Numbered from the stretch's first letter, positions 24,374 to 33,812 are shown. The stretch is 64,000 nt of DNA from Azophilus sp965247035 (GCA_965247035.1 CBDFGJ010000002.1:124001-188000); one strand, 5' to 3'. Notes: generated by a model from the letters alone, not told the origin. Numbers and translations are program-made.

Positions 24374-25399
24374 ATGGCGTCAATCCCCAACTCTCCCGAC
24401 CAGCTTGAAGCAAGCTGGTTGACAACGGCCCTCGGCTACCCGGTGCGGGATTTTCAAGTCCAACACTTCGGCGACGGCGCCAGCATCATGGGTCTGGTCA
24501 CCCGCATCCATCTGCAAGCGGACGCCGGGCCGCGATCAATGATCGCCAAGTTTCCTTCACCGGCACCTGAAAACCGCGCCGTTGCTCAAACTTACGACAT
24601 GTACGGGCGTGAGGTCCGGTTCTACCAACAAATCGCAAAAAACCTCAGCCTACGCACACCCACCTGCTATTACGCCGATTTCGACTCGAACACCGACGAT
24701 TTCGTGCTGCTGATTGAAGACCTCCAAGGCTACCGCGTCGGCGACCAAGTGCGGGGATGCACCTATGAGGAAGCCTTGGCCGTCATTGACGCCATGGCCG
24801 ATCTCCACAGCAGCTTTTGGGCCACCGCCCCGCCCGGCGTGCGTTCCCACAACAACCCCATGCAGAGGGATGGCATGGTGGCTGGCTTCAAGGCCGGTTG
24901 GCCGGTCGTGGTGGAGCACTTCTCCGACCTGATTCCAGCAGCGGCCGAAGTGGCCGGGAAGCGGATGCCGCACCGGGTGGCGGGGCTGCTTGAGGCGATG
25001 TGCGCCGATCCCGTCTGCCTCGCCCACGCGGACGTGCGGCTGGACAACATTTTCTTTGGCAACAATGAGGTGGTGTTGGTGGACTGGCAGTCGGTCTGCA
25101 CCTCCGCCCCAGAGCAAGACCTTGCCTATTTCGTCACCCAGAGCATGCCGCCGCAAGTCCGCGCCGGGGTGGATTGGCCAGCGCGCTATCTCGCCGCGCT
25201 CAAGCGGCAGGGCATTGACTACGACCACAGTCGCTGCCGAGACCGATTCCGAGTCGCCGCGCTATACCTGCTCTGCTATGCCGTGGTCATCGCCGGCACG
25301 CTGGACATGGGCAATGAGCGGGGTCAAGCCTTGGCCCGCACGCTCTTGGGCAATAGTTTGAGCGCCCTTGATGAAATGAACGCCTTTGACCTGCTCTGA
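24374..25399 (+). CDS. Aminoglycoside-phosphotransferase/ecdysteroid-kinase-like protein
   Basis: Kinase-fold enzyme of the APH/choline-kinase-like (CHK) group. The 341-residue protein has the N-lobe lysine region (RSMIAKFPSPAPENRAVAQTY, REVRFYQQIAKNL), the hinge DFVLLIEDLQGYRVGDQ, the catalytic Brenner motif CLAHADVRLDNIFF (near residue 218) and the metal-binding VVLVDWQSVCTSAPEQDLAYF. This subgroup is common in environmental proteobacteria and is seldom linked to antibiotic resistance; substrates may be small alcohols or metabolites. It stands alone, divergent from the VOC gene, so context gives no substrate. Confidence 0.83.
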   Translation: MASIPNSPDQLEASWLTTALGYPVRDFQVQHFGDGASIMGLVTRIHLQADAGPRSMIAKFPSPAPENRAVAQTYDMYGREVRFYQQIAKNLSLRTPTCYYADFDSNTDDFVLLIEDLQGYRVGDQVRGCTYEEALAVIDAMADLHSSFWATAPPGVRSHNNPMQRDGMVAGFKAGWPVVVEHFSDLIPAAAEVAGKRMPHRVAGLLEAMCADPVCLAHADVRLDNIFFGNNEVVLVDWQSVCTSAPEQDLAYFVTQSMPPQVRAGVDWPARYLAALKRQGIDYDHSRCRDRFRVAALYLLCYAVVIAGTLDMGNERGQALARTLLGNSLSALDEMNAFDLL

Positions 25400-25575
25400 G
25401 CCATGCCATTGCGCAGGTCTGGGCCGTTGCGCATGGAGGCGGTAACAATGGTGAGCGCCGCCGGTGGCGAGCATGAAGGTCGAGCTGGAGGTCCGGAGAG
25501 AAGCAATCAAGCTCAATCCGGTGAAAGCTTGCTCCCACATGGCCGTTCTTCGTGGCCATTTAAGCCATTGCCTTA

Positions 25576-26424
25576 CTAACTGCTCAACTTTTTGACGGTA
25601 GCATTGATTTTGTCTCTGAGCATTTGCGCCGCCTTGCGCGAGGCGTCTGCAAAGCCCCTTCCATCCTGCTCATCGAGGTTCTGCGCGTAGAGTATCGACC
25701 GAGATGCGTTGACGATGAGCCCTTGTTGGTTGTCGTCCAAGGCGGCGGCCAGCGTCTTTTCGACATCGCCCCTTTGGGCACCGATTCCGGGCACAAGCAG
25801 CGGCATCGCGCCGACCGTTTGGCGAATGTGCGCTAATTCTTCCGGATAGGTGGCGCCAGCCACCAGCATGACATTGTCTGCTCGGTTCCACCGCCGCGCC
25901 GCCTTCGCCACACGCAAATACAGGGGATCGGACTCCGGATGCGCTTGCAACCACCCGCTGCCCAAATTGCTGGTGCGGCAAAGAACGGCAACGCCGCGAT
26001 CAGGAAACTTCAGGAAGGGACGCAGGCTTTCCTCGCCAAGATAGGGGTTGACCGTCACCGCGTCCGCTTGGTAGCGCTCAAAAGCCTCTCTGGCGTACAG
26101 CTCAGCAGTAGCGCCGATGTCCCCTCGCTTGGCGTCGAGAATGACAGGCAATGCCGGCCAACCCTGGTGAATGTAAGCGATGACCTCCGCTAGCTGATCT
26201 TCCGCCCCTTCCGCCGCAAAATGGGCCACTTGGGGCTTGAAAGCACAGACCAAGTCCGCAGTGGCGTCAACGATGGCGCAGCAGAAATCGCGCAACCCTG
26301 AAGCGGACCGTCGGCAAGGCCGGGGCAACCGCACACGCAATGGATCCAAGCCAACGCACAGCAAGGAATGGCTGTCGGCCCAACTCCGCCGCAGCCGATC
26401 ATGAAAGGTTAGGACTGACGCCAC
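25576..26424 (-). CDS. pyrF: Orotidine 5'-phosphate decarboxylase, PyrF type 2
   Basis: Final enzyme of UMP synthesis, decarboxylating OMP. It belongs to the longer type-2 subfamily (282 residues): SLLCVGLDPLRVRLP near the N-terminus, the catalytic VILDAKRGDIGATAELYA segment (Asp-Lys-x-x-Asp), AVTVNPYLGEESLRPFL, and LLVPGIGAQRGDVEKTL with a C-terminal NASRSILYA phosphate-binding loop. The type-2 form is found in many actinobacteria, myxobacteria and some gammaproteobacteria. The start is GTG 26424; no better upstream codon is visible. No other pyrimidine gene is near. Confidence 0.94.
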   Translation of the reverse strand: MASVLTFHDRLRRSWADSHSLLCVGLDPLRVRLPRPCRRSASGLRDFCCAIVDATADLVCAFKPQVAHFAAEGAEDQLAEVIAYIHQGWPALPVILDAKRGDIGATAELYAREAFERYQADAVTVNPYLGEESLRPFLKFPDRGVAVLCRTSNLGSGWLQAHPESDPLYLRVAKAARRWNRADNVMLVAGATYPEELAHIRQTVGAMPLLVPGIGAQRGDVEKTLAAALDDNQQGLIVNASRSILYAQNLDEQDGRGFADASRKAAQMLRDKINATVKKLSS

Positions 26425-26667
26425 AGCACAAATTATACCGAGGCTATGGGCCGATCGGAAAAGCGCGTCCTCATCAAGGACGGGTCAGTCAAGCAACGGA
26501 CCAGCCCGCCAAAGTGCGCCTCCGACGACGACCGGTAAGCCACGCAGCGGACCAGCCCAAGCGCTCGCGGCAATTGCCGACAGCCAGCCGGGATGCTCGT
26601 GGTCATGGCGCTTGATTGAAGGCGAAGACAACCCAACGCCGAATTCGCCCGTAGCCATCAAAGCCAG
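26425..26667. other. Intergenic stretch between pyrF and the MITE
   Basis: No gene. It has two short direct repeats (CGGACCAGCCC at about 26500 and 26550). Only the adjacent MITE is recognisable; 26807-26888 carries the recQ leader. Confidence 0.5.
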
Positions 26668-26806
26668 GAAACCTCTGGAAAATTCGCGGGATTTCGCAGT
26701 GCGACAAGCCCGGTTTTTTCGATGACATACAAGTAATTGAAAGTGGAAAACGAATGATTCCATCCACCATGCGATGGCCAATCCTTGGAATTCAATTGGA
26801 GGTTCC
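26668..26806. mobile_element. Family-C MITE, copy 1
   Basis: 139 bp, ends GAAACCTCTGGAAAATT and, inverted, GGAACCTCCAATTGAA. Flanked by CCAG and CCAA, a decayed match to the four-base YTAR target typical of IS5-group elements. Interior matches copies at 35353 and 61834. No coding capacity. Confidence 0.8.
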
Positions 26807-26888
26807 CCAAGGGGCCGGAGCCGGCAGCCACTGACCGCACGTCGGCTTCATCAAGCCAGGCGCTGCTAAACGGGCTAAAATTTCCGGC

Positions 26889-28688
26889 ATGAATCAACGC
26901 GCCGATGAACTGCTCCGCAACGTCTACGGCTACTCCGAGTACCGTGAGCGGCAAGAGGCGGTTATCGCCGCCGCCCTAGCCGGCCGGGACACGCTGGTGC
27001 TAATGCCCACCGGCGGCGGCAAGTCGCTGTGCTACCAATTGCCCGCCATGGTGCGTCCGGGCGTCGGCTTGGTGGTCTCGCCACTCATCGCTTTGATGCA
27101 GGACCAAGTCGCCGCATTGCATGAACTTGGCGTACGGGCGGCCTTTTTGAACTCCACGTTGTCCTACTTGGCGCAACAAGAGACATTGGATGCCGTTCGA
27201 GCGCAGGCGTTGGACTTGCTCTACCTGGCCCCGGAGCGGTTGCTGCAGGAGGACACGCTGACACTGTTGGCCGGCATCGAGCTCTCCATCATCGCCATTG
27301 ACGAAGCGCACTGCGTCTCCCAATGGGGGCACGATTTTCGGCAGGACTACTTGAGCCTGGACATTCTCGGCGAGCGTTTTCCCGGCGTTCCCAGAATGGC
27401 CCTCACCGCCACTGCGGATGTGCAGACGCGCCAGGAAATTCTGTCCAGCCTGAAATTGTGCAGCGCCGAGCTGTTCATCACCGGCTTCAACCGCCCCAAC
27501 ATTCGCTATAGCGTGCAAATCAAGTCCGACGCAAATGCACAGCTCGTGGCCTTCCTTGAAGAGCACAGGGGCGAGGCCGGCATTGTCTACGCCATGACAC
27601 GCAAGAAGGTCGAGGCCACCTCGGCCCTGCTCACTGAGCGCGGCTTTACGGCGCTGCCCTACCATGCCGGCTTGCCGTCCCACTTCCGCACTTCCCATCA
27701 ACGCCGCTTTTTGCGCGAGGATGGCATCATCATGGTGGCGACCATCGCTTTCGGCATGGGCATCGACAAGCCGGACGTCCGCTTCGTCGCCCACATTGAT
27801 TTACCCAAGAGCGTTGAAGCCTATTACCAGGAAACGGGCCGCGCCGGCCGCGATGGCGAACCGGCCCAAGCCTGGATGGTCTATGGCCTGCAGGAAGTGG
27901 TGCGCCTAGCGCAGATGATCGACCAATCCGAAGCTGAGAGCGAACGCAAGCGCATTGAACGGCGTAGGCTTGACGCCCTGCTTGGCTGGTGCGAAATCAC
28001 CAGTTGCCGGCGGCGAGCGTTGCTTCAGTACTTCGGCGATGACCTACCCCAAGACTGCGGCAATTGCGACACCTGCCTGAACCCACCCCAGACTTGGGAC
28101 GGCACCGTGGAGGCGCAGAAGCTGCTTTCGTGCGTTTACCGCACAGGCCAATTTTTTGGCGCCGTCCATGTCATCGACGTGCTGCGCGGCAAGGACACAG
28201 CCAAGATTCGCCAACATCGCCACCAGCATTTGACCACCTACGGCATTGGCGCGGACCTCTCCGATGCGCAGTGGCGCTCGATTCTGCGGCAACTATTGGT
28301 CCAAGGCTATCTGCGCTCAAAGAGCGAGCAGTACAACACCCTGACCCTAACGCCCAAATCGCGGCCATTGCTGCGCGGCGTGGAACGGATACAGTTGCGC
28401 CGGGATGCCACCGCCAAGCGCCAAACCAAGGTCGCCCGCAAAGCACCCTACACGCCAGCGGCCGAAGATGAGCCACTGTGGAAGGCGCTGCGCCAAGTGC
28501 GCACTGGTCTGGCCGAGGAAGCCGGCGTTCCGCCCTACGTCATTTTCCATGATGCAACCTTGGAGGAAATGCTGCGGCTGCGGCCATCTTCCTTGCAGGA
28601 GCTATTGACCTTGCACGGCGTTGGCCAGACGAAGCTAGACAAATACGGGGCCGCCTTTCTGGAAGTGCTGTGGGAATCCAGCCAGTGA
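26889..28688 (+). CDS. recQ: RecQ ATP-dependent DNA helicase
   Basis: 3'-5' helicase of the RecF recombination and fork-repair pathway. The 599-residue protein is a complete RecQ: motif 0 (YGYSEYRERQEAVI), Walker A (PTGGGKSLCYQLP, near residue 42), the DEAH box (IIAIDEAHCVSQWGHDFR), the motif V-VI pair (VATIAFGMGIDKPDVRFVAH, YYQETGRAGRDG), a zinc site (CEITSCRRRALLQYFGDDLPQDCGNCDTC), the winged-helix RQC domain, and a C-terminal HRDC domain (residues ~520-595). ATG 26889 is consistent with E. coli RecQ spacing. It is followed by family-A repeats, with no partner gene. Confidence 0.97.
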   Translation: MNQRADELLRNVYGYSEYRERQEAVIAAALAGRDTLVLMPTGGGKSLCYQLPAMVRPGVGLVVSPLIALMQDQVAALHELGVRAAFLNSTLSYLAQQETLDAVRAQALDLLYLAPERLLQEDTLTLLAGIELSIIAIDEAHCVSQWGHDFRQDYLSLDILGERFPGVPRMALTATADVQTRQEILSSLKLCSAELFITGFNRPNIRYSVQIKSDANAQLVAFLEEHRGEAGIVYAMTRKKVEATSALLTERGFTALPYHAGLPSHFRTSHQRRFLREDGIIMVATIAFGMGIDKPDVRFVAHIDLPKSVEAYYQETGRAGRDGEPAQAWMVYGLQEVVRLAQMIDQSEAESERKRIERRRLDALLGWCEITSCRRRALLQYFGDDLPQDCGNCDTCLNPPQTWDGTVEAQKLLSCVYRTGQFFGAVHVIDVLRGKDTAKIRQHRHQHLTTYGIGADLSDAQWRSILRQLLVQGYLRSKSEQYNTLTLTPKSRPLLRGVERIQLRRDATAKRQTKVARKAPYTPAAEDEPLWKALRQVRTGLAEEAGVPPYVIFHDATLEEMLRLRPSSLQELLTLHGVGQTKLDKYGAAFLEVLWESSQ

Positions 28689-28723
28689 ACAGATCGGGGT
28701 AGCTTGATCCAGGAGGTGCCCAC

Positions 28724-28838
28724 TTTGCGCTCCCCGGCTGAGGGCTCCTTCATGCGAAGGGTTCCCCCTCGCGCTCCCCGGCTGAAGGCTCCTTCATGCG
28801 AAGGGTCCCCCTCGCGCTCCCCGGCTGAGGGCTCGCAG
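28724..28838 (+). repeat. Family-A hairpin repeats, cluster of three
   Basis: Units GCTCCCCGGCTGAGGGCTCC and TTCATGCGAAGGG-TCCCCCTCGC repeat with a period of about 45 bp. The cluster fills the space between the convergent recQ and amidohydrolase genes and ends at the latter's stop codon. Confidence 0.88.
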
Positions 28839-28839
28839 G

Positions 28840-31800
28840 CTAAGGTTCGAGTTGGTGCCACCACTGGGCTGGCAGGGGCTTTGTTTCCGGCCACAGCTTG
28901 TTCATGGTGTCTGCTTCAAACAGCTCGCCGCCCTTGACCACCAAAGCGAGGTCGGCGGTATTGCGGATGTCGTCGAAGGGGTCGCTGTTCAGCACCACCA
29001 AGTCAGCCAACTTGCCGGCCTCAATGGTGCCTATGTCTTGTGCGACGCCGATGATTTCCGCTCCGTGTCGAGTGGCCGCGGTCAGCGCTTCGGCGGGGGT
29101 CAAGCCGCCGCTGACCAAGGCCCACAGCTCCCAGTGATACCCCAGCCCCTGCAGCTGGCCGTGGGCACCAACGCCCACTCGGCCACCGGCGCGAATGATT
29201 TTTGCCGCGCCCGCCGCCACCCGCGGGAAGCTGTACTCTCGGTCATGGAACCAAAACCGGCGCAATGTCCTCGCGGCCAGAAAAGGCAGCGGCGTGAACC
29301 GACGAAGCTTGAGGTCATCGTGCGGCGACTCCTTGGCGTAGAAGTAGTTTTCCGCCCATGGACCGCCATAGGTGACCAGCAAGGTTGGGGTATAGGCCAT
29401 GCCCGAGCGCGCCACCAACTGCACCGTGTCCTCATGCAGGTCCACCACCGGAAAGTTGTGCTCGTTGCCGCTGAAGCCATCGATGGCATGGGTCATGTCC
29501 AGCCGCATGTCCAACGCCCCTTCGGTGGTAGGCATCAACTTCAGCTTCTTGGCCGCCTGCACCAACCACTGCCGCTGCTTGCGGCTGCCGGAGATGTAGG
29601 CTTTGAGGTTATGCACCTGATAGTGGTCGCGATACCGCGTCAACACCGCTTCGGCGTGGCGGGCGGAGCGGAATTCGTTGTGGTTGAAGATGCCCGGACC
29701 AGTGGACAACGCCCGCGGCCCAAGCATGAGGCCGGCGTCAATCCAATCCTCATAGGCCAGGATGTCCGTAGTGCTTGGCTGCACATCAAGGCCAGTGGTG
29801 ACGCCATAGGCAAGGTTGGCCAGGAAGGAGGCGTTGCCGCCGCCATGCACGCGCCGCAGCACCCGGTAGTGGGCGTGGGTGTCCACGTAACCGGGCAAGA
29901 GCACCTTCCCGGCGATGTCAATGCGCTGCGCGGTTGGCGGAATGTCCACTTCGGTTTGCGGCCCGACGGCGAGGATGCGGTCACCCTCAATCAAAACCAC
30001 GCCATCGTCCAAGGCTGGCTCACCCTGCACCAAGGTGCGAATGCGGGCACCAGTGAGGGCAAGCAGGCCCTCGGGCCGATAACGCGGCCGATAAATCTCA
30101 ATGGCGACGGAACGCACCGAAGCGTGCTCCTCAAGCACTGGTGGCTCGTCCGCCTGCCCATCACCGCCATCGTCTGTGGCAGCGTTCCTGAGGTCACCAT
30201 CCTCACCATCTGCGGCCACAGCCCCAGCTTCGTCCGCTCCGACTAGTTCGCCCTCTTCCTTGGCCCTGCCGCCGTCGCCGCTTTCGCCAGCATGCGCATC
30301 GCCACCCCCAGCAGCTTCACCAGCGTCGCCTTTCTCGCCTACTGCTTGGGCTTCCCCGCCGTCACCGCCTGCGCCCACTTCCCGGCCGTTCCCGCCTTGG
30401 CCAAGTTTGTTGGTTTCCTGGCCATTTTCATCCGCATACTCGTCTTCACCCCCATCTGCGCCATCATCCGCTGATTCATCTTTCTCCTTTTCGTCCTGCT
30501 TGAATTCAACTGCGTCCAGCGCCCGCTGATGGAACTGATGGCCGGCGCTCCAGAACAATTCATCGCCGTCAGCGTTCCAGCCGAAAAAATCCGCTCCCAC
30601 GTCAGTCAGGCGAGCCAAAGGCAGGGACGGGTTGGTCAAGCTCAGGGTCAGGTCGCCTAGGTGGGGACTCAGCAAGCGCACCACATAGAGTTGCTGCGCA
30701 TGATGGATCAAGGCATGGCGGCCGTCTGGAGACAGGCGGATGTCATCGACGTCCACCTCCTCCTCGGCGAAGTAGATGCCGGCCCCGGTCGCCTTCAACA
30801 ACATGCGCCGGTCGGTGCCGTCATATCGAAGAGACATCAAGCCACCGCCTGCGTTGGCGGCAAAGGAGGGTGAGGAAACATAGAGATAAAGACGGTCGCT
30901 GTCCGGGCCGAAGTGCGGTGCGCCGTGGCCTCGGGAGGGAATGATGACTCTAGCGGCGCCACCCCGCGTCGGCAGCCACACCACATCCGCGCCGCTTGGG
31001 GAGCCGAAGTCGTATTCCCGATGCAAGCGGTCATGGCGCGACGCCCTGAGCGCCACGATGCGCTCGCCGTCCGGGGAGAAGACCGGGTCGGAATAAAAAC
31101 CGGCCTGTTCGGAAACCCTTTGCGGGGAGCCGCCGCGAGCCCTCATACGCCAGATATGGCCACCTTGTGGACCCCAACTGACGAAGGCGAGGTGGTTGCC
31201 ATTGGGCGACCAGGTCGGCTGGGAGGCGGTCATGCCCACAGGCGAGACAGCTGCGGTTGCGCCGCTCTCCAAGTCATGCACATGCACTTGGGCAAACGCA
31301 GAAAAGGCCACCTTGGCGCCGTTCGGAGACAGCGCTGGCGCTTCCACCAAGCGCGCCTTGACCGGCCCCAACCCCAAACGCCAAGGGAAGTGCAGGCGCG
31401 GCCCTAAGCCTAGGGCCACATCCGCTGAAAACGGAATCTCTTCAATCTGCCCGGAATCAAGCGCCACTCGGCGAATGCCGCCATCATGGGTGAAGATCAC
31501 GGAACCGCCATCAGGCGTGAACCCATATCCCGGCAGCAAGTCCCTGGTGTAGCGGGACTCCTGGTCGTCCCGCTGCACTGGATAAGCCAGCCAGCGGTCC
31601 TCTCCGGTTTGCAAATGACGTAGGCGCAGGCCCGTGTTCTGCTCAAAGCGAGTGCCGTAAACCAGTTTCCCGCCATCCGGCGAGAGCAGCGGTCGCATGG
31701 CGCTACCTTGGGCCTCAACAATGACGTCTTCGATGTTCTCTTTAAGGTCCCGGCGCACAATCTGCCACTGGGGAAAACGCTGGTTGTACTCAAAGCCTCC

Positions 31801-32505
31801 GCTTTTGACGGCGTAGTACAGGTAGCGCCCGTCGGGTGAATAGACCGCGCCCAAGGCGTTGTGACGCTGATCGGTCGGCGTTTCCACCCCGTCGGGCGCG
31901 GCCTGAGTGATCTGCACGCCCTGGCCGCCGTCTTGGTGGTAGGCCCAGATCTCATAGGTGCGCAACCCCCAGGAAGTCTTCGACACCACCAAGTGCTCGC
32001 CGTCCGGAGACCAGCTTGGCGAGGCGAATTCGGTGCGCGCCCCGGCACTGGCAATCTTTTGCGGGTCGCCGCCTTCGCTATCCACAGTCCAGACGCCCAT
32101 CTCCCCATCGCGGTCTGAAATGAAAGCGATGCGCTCGCCATCCGGGGAGAATTTCGGCTGGGAGTCGTAGGCCATGCCCTTGGTGATGGGACGGGCGGAG
32201 CCGCCTTGCATGGGCAGCAGGTAGAGGTCGCCAAGGATCTCCAGCACCAGCTCAGCGCCGGTTGGGGAAACGTCCAAAGAAAGCCAGGTTGCCCTTTCGG
32301 TCGTGAACTGGATTTCCCGCTCCGGCTTCAGCGGCAGTTTTGCATCCTGCGCCGCCTTGGCCGCCGAAGTCGAAGCGGCCGCCGCCAGCAGCAGCAAGCC
32401 GCAATTACGGGCAAATGCCGGAATTAGAGACCGCCGATGGTCTAAGCGGAGCGCACTGCACCAAGCCGCGAAAAAGAAACCAGCAATCGCAAGAACCCTC
32501 ATCAA
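28840..32505 (-). CDS. Large exported TolB-like propeller/amidohydrolase fusion protein
   Basis: The 1221-residue protein joins an N-terminal WD40/PD40 (TolB-like) beta-propeller (residues ~60-670; repeated PKFSPDGERIAFISDRDGE, PSWSPDGEHLVVS, PVFSPDGERIVALR blades) to a C-terminal amidohydrolase (residues ~810-1215). The latter has GKVLLPGYVDTHAHYR (metal HxH), VDLHEDTVQLVARSG, GGRVGVGAHGQLQGLGYHWEL and AGKLADLVVLNSDPFDDI. This fusion is a known family in environmental bacteria, described as amidohydrolase or peptidase-like; the substrate is unknown. A signal-like segment lies near residues 30-50 (CGLLLLAAAASTSAAKA). Between the domains sits an unusual acidic, Gly-rich insert of about 125 residues, clearly low-complexity. 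Confidence 0.82.
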   Translation of the reverse strand: MMRVLAIAGFFFAAWCSALRLDHRRSLIPAFARNCGLLLLAAAASTSAAKAAQDAKLPLKPEREIQFTTERATWLSLDVSPTGAELVLEILGDLYLLPMQGGSARPITKGMAYDSQPKFSPDGERIAFISDRDGEMGVWTVDSEGGDPQKIASAGARTEFASPSWSPDGEHLVVSKTSWGLRTYEIWAYHQDGGQGVQITQAAPDGVETPTDQRHNALGAVYSPDGRYLYYAVKSGGFEYNQRFPQWQIVRRDLKENIEDVIVEAQGSAMRPLLSPDGGKLVYGTRFEQNTGLRLRHLQTGEDRWLAYPVQRDDQESRYTRDLLPGYGFTPDGGSVIFTHDGGIRRVALDSGQIEEIPFSADVALGLGPRLHFPWRLGLGPVKARLVEAPALSPNGAKVAFSAFAQVHVHDLESGATAAVSPVGMTASQPTWSPNGNHLAFVSWGPQGGHIWRMRARGGSPQRVSEQAGFYSDPVFSPDGERIVALRASRHDRLHREYDFGSPSGADVVWLPTRGGAARVIIPSRGHGAPHFGPDSDRLYLYVSSPSFAANAGGGLMSLRYDGTDRRMLLKATGAGIYFAEEEVDVDDIRLSPDGRHALIHHAQQLYVVRLLSPHLGDLTLSLTNPSLPLARLTDVGADFFGWNADGDELFWSAGHQFHQRALDAVEFKQDEKEKDESADDGADGGEDEYADENGQETNKLGQGGNGREVGAGGDGGEAQAVGEKGDAGEAAGGGDAHAGESGDGGRAKEEGELVGADEAGAVAADGEDGDLRNAATDDGGDGQADEPPVLEEHASVRSVAIEIYRPRYRPEGLLALTGARIRTLVQGEPALDDGVVLIEGDRILAVGPQTEVDIPPTAQRIDIAGKVLLPGYVDTHAHYRVLRRVHGGGNASFLANLAYGVTTGLDVQPSTTDILAYEDWIDAGLMLGPRALSTGPGIFNHNEFRSARHAEAVLTRYRDHYQVHNLKAYISGSRKQRQWLVQAAKKLKLMPTTEGALDMRLDMTHAIDGFSGNEHNFPVVDLHEDTVQLVARSGMAYTPTLLVTYGGPWAENYFYAKESPHDDLKLRRFTPLPFLAARTLRRFWFHDREYSFPRVAAGAAKIIRAGGRVGVGAHGQLQGLGYHWELWALVSGGLTPAEALTAATRHGAEIIGVAQDIGTIEAGKLADLVVLNSDPFDDIRNTADLALVVKGGELFEADTMNKLWPETKPLPAQWWHQLEP

Positions 32506-32547
32506 CTAGAACTGTTTATGCAGTCGGACGAAAGCGACGCACTTGAG

Positions 32548-33045
32548 CTACTGAACCAGCGGCGCATACTTCAACATGGCTCTGGAGCCATCCGCAAGGC
32601 CTTTTTTGAAGCGCGGCCCCCACTTGCCCCATTCGTCGCTGTACTTCGTGCCCATCACCGCAAGCACGAGCTCCCAAACCTTGGTGTCGGTCTCTATGCT
32701 GGCCATCGCATTCACCATGGGCAACGTCTTATAACCTCCGTCGGAAGCACTGGCGGGACCCACATCACCAACCCAGATGCGGGCTTGGTTCAAACCACGA
32801 CGGATGGCCTCGCTGCGCCAAGCACTATGACCGGTGACCACGTAAAAATCGCCGTCAACGCCAGCGAACCAAATCTCGCTTTGGCAGCGACTTTCAGCGC
32901 CATCCGAGCGAATGGGCGTGAGGTAGATCAAGGGCGATGAGTCCATAGCTTGGCGCCAACCGGAATCCGCCCGCACAGAGAGGGGCAGAACGGGCAACAG
33001 CGAGGCTGAGGCGGCTGTCTTAAGCAGCGTTCGGCGTGAGATCAT
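32548..33045 (-). CDS. Tat-exported protein, probable split-barrel (DUF2255/nitroreductase-like) fold
   Basis: A 165-residue protein with a twin-arginine signal (MISRRTLLKTAASASLLPVLPLSVRADS). The mature part (LIYLTPIRSDGAESRCQSEIWFAGVDGDFYVVTGHSAWRSEAIRRGLNQARIWVGD) resembles the flavin- or deazaflavin-binding split-barrel group in which small-molecule oxidoreductases are found. Tat export suggests that a cofactor is loaded in the cytoplasm. It begins 11 bp before the end of the EthD-domain gene on the same strand, making a likely two-gene operon with it. Exact family and substrate are uncertain. Confidence 0.68.
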   Translation of the reverse strand: MISRRTLLKTAASASLLPVLPLSVRADSGWRQAMDSSPLIYLTPIRSDGAESRCQSEIWFAGVDGDFYVVTGHSAWRSEAIRRGLNQARIWVGDVGPASASDGGYKTLPMVNAMASIETDTKVWELVLAVMGTKYSDEWGKWGPRFKKGLADGSRAMLKYAPLVQ

Positions 33046-33055
33046 ATTGGTTTGT

Positions 33056-33433
33056 TCATGTGCGTTCGGTTGTTGGGGTTAGGTCGGATTCGCATTCCTC
33101 CACAGTATAAAAGCGATTCTTGGATCGATCAAACAACCTTTCCTCGTCTGCAACGATTTCCCGCACCGCTTCCGGGGTGGATAATCGAGCCGCCGCCGCC
33201 TCATAGGCGACGCGGCTCGGATACCAAATTTCAAGCACGACATCGTATTCCGAGTCAGTTGGCTGCCTCGCCTCATGGCGTTCGGAGGGGTTGAGATAGC
33301 GGCGCACATAACGGCTGGCGCAACCAGTCAGGTATTTTTCCCCAATCAGACGATGTCGGCTTTCATAATATGCGCGGAACTCAGCCACTGTCATGCCTTT
33401 GCGCCGCTTAAGCAGGCCGATGGCCTTAATCAT
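33056..33433 (-). CDS. EthD-domain protein
   Basis: A 125-residue protein with the dimeric alpha-beta barrel EthD fold: MIKAIGLLKRRKGMTVAEFRAYYESRH at the N-terminus and YDVVLEIWYPSRVAYEAAAARL later are typical. EthD proteins are associated with degradation of ethers and aromatics or polyketide steps, though many have no known activity. ATG 33433 is clear. It is followed 10 bp downstream by the Tat-exported protein, so the two may act in the same catabolic step; nothing else nearby names the pathway. Confidence 0.82.
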   Translation of the reverse strand: MIKAIGLLKRRKGMTVAEFRAYYESRHRLIGEKYLTGCASRYVRRYLNPSERHEARQPTDSEYDVVLEIWYPSRVAYEAAAARLSTPEAVREIVADEERLFDRSKNRFYTVEECESDLTPTTERT

Positions 33434-33812
33434 GGTCTCTCAATGGAAGGGGGGTTGCGGCTTCTCCAAACAATCTTCGGTTTGCGCTTGAACTGGCTAA
33501 GGTCACACGGTGCCGTTGCGGTTTGATTGGCGAGGAGCTTAGCACTAGATTGTTGCCTAGCACTAGCGGGGTGCCTGTGCAATTCTTCCGCTTGGAGCAA
33601 ACAGGCTTTCGCGTTAGGCTTGCAAGAGCCTTCAGCTGGGGAGCGCGAGGGACCTCCCTCGCAAAGGAACGGAGCCCTCAGCTGGGGAGCGCGAGGGACC
33701 TCCCTCGCAAAGGAACGGAGCCCTCAGCTTGGGAGCGCGAGGGCCTCCCTCGCAAAGAAACGGAACCCTCAGCTGGGAGCGCGAGGGCCTCCCTCGTGAA
33801 GAGGAACAAGGG
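33434..33812. other. Intergenic stretch dominated by family-A repeats
   Basis: Divergent promoters for the EthD and M19 genes must lie here. About half of the stretch is the repeat cluster. Long overlapping open frames across it exist only because the 46-bp units lack stop codons. Confidence 0.5.
33627..33805 (-). repeat. Family-A hairpin repeats, cluster of four
   Basis: Units with AGCTGGGGAGCGCGAGGG, ACCT and CCCTCGC begin at 33634, 33680, 33726 and 33771 (periods 46, 46, 45 bp). Each contains the palindrome GCGAGGG/CCCTCGC. Orientation is opposite to the 13.3- and 28.7-kb clusters. The cluster ends just before the ribosome site of the M19 gene. Confidence 0.92.

Noticed and set aside
28852..30246. 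464-codon plus-strand frame antisense to the amidohydrolase
   Set aside because: Shadow frame of a GC-rich real gene; no protein-like motifs.
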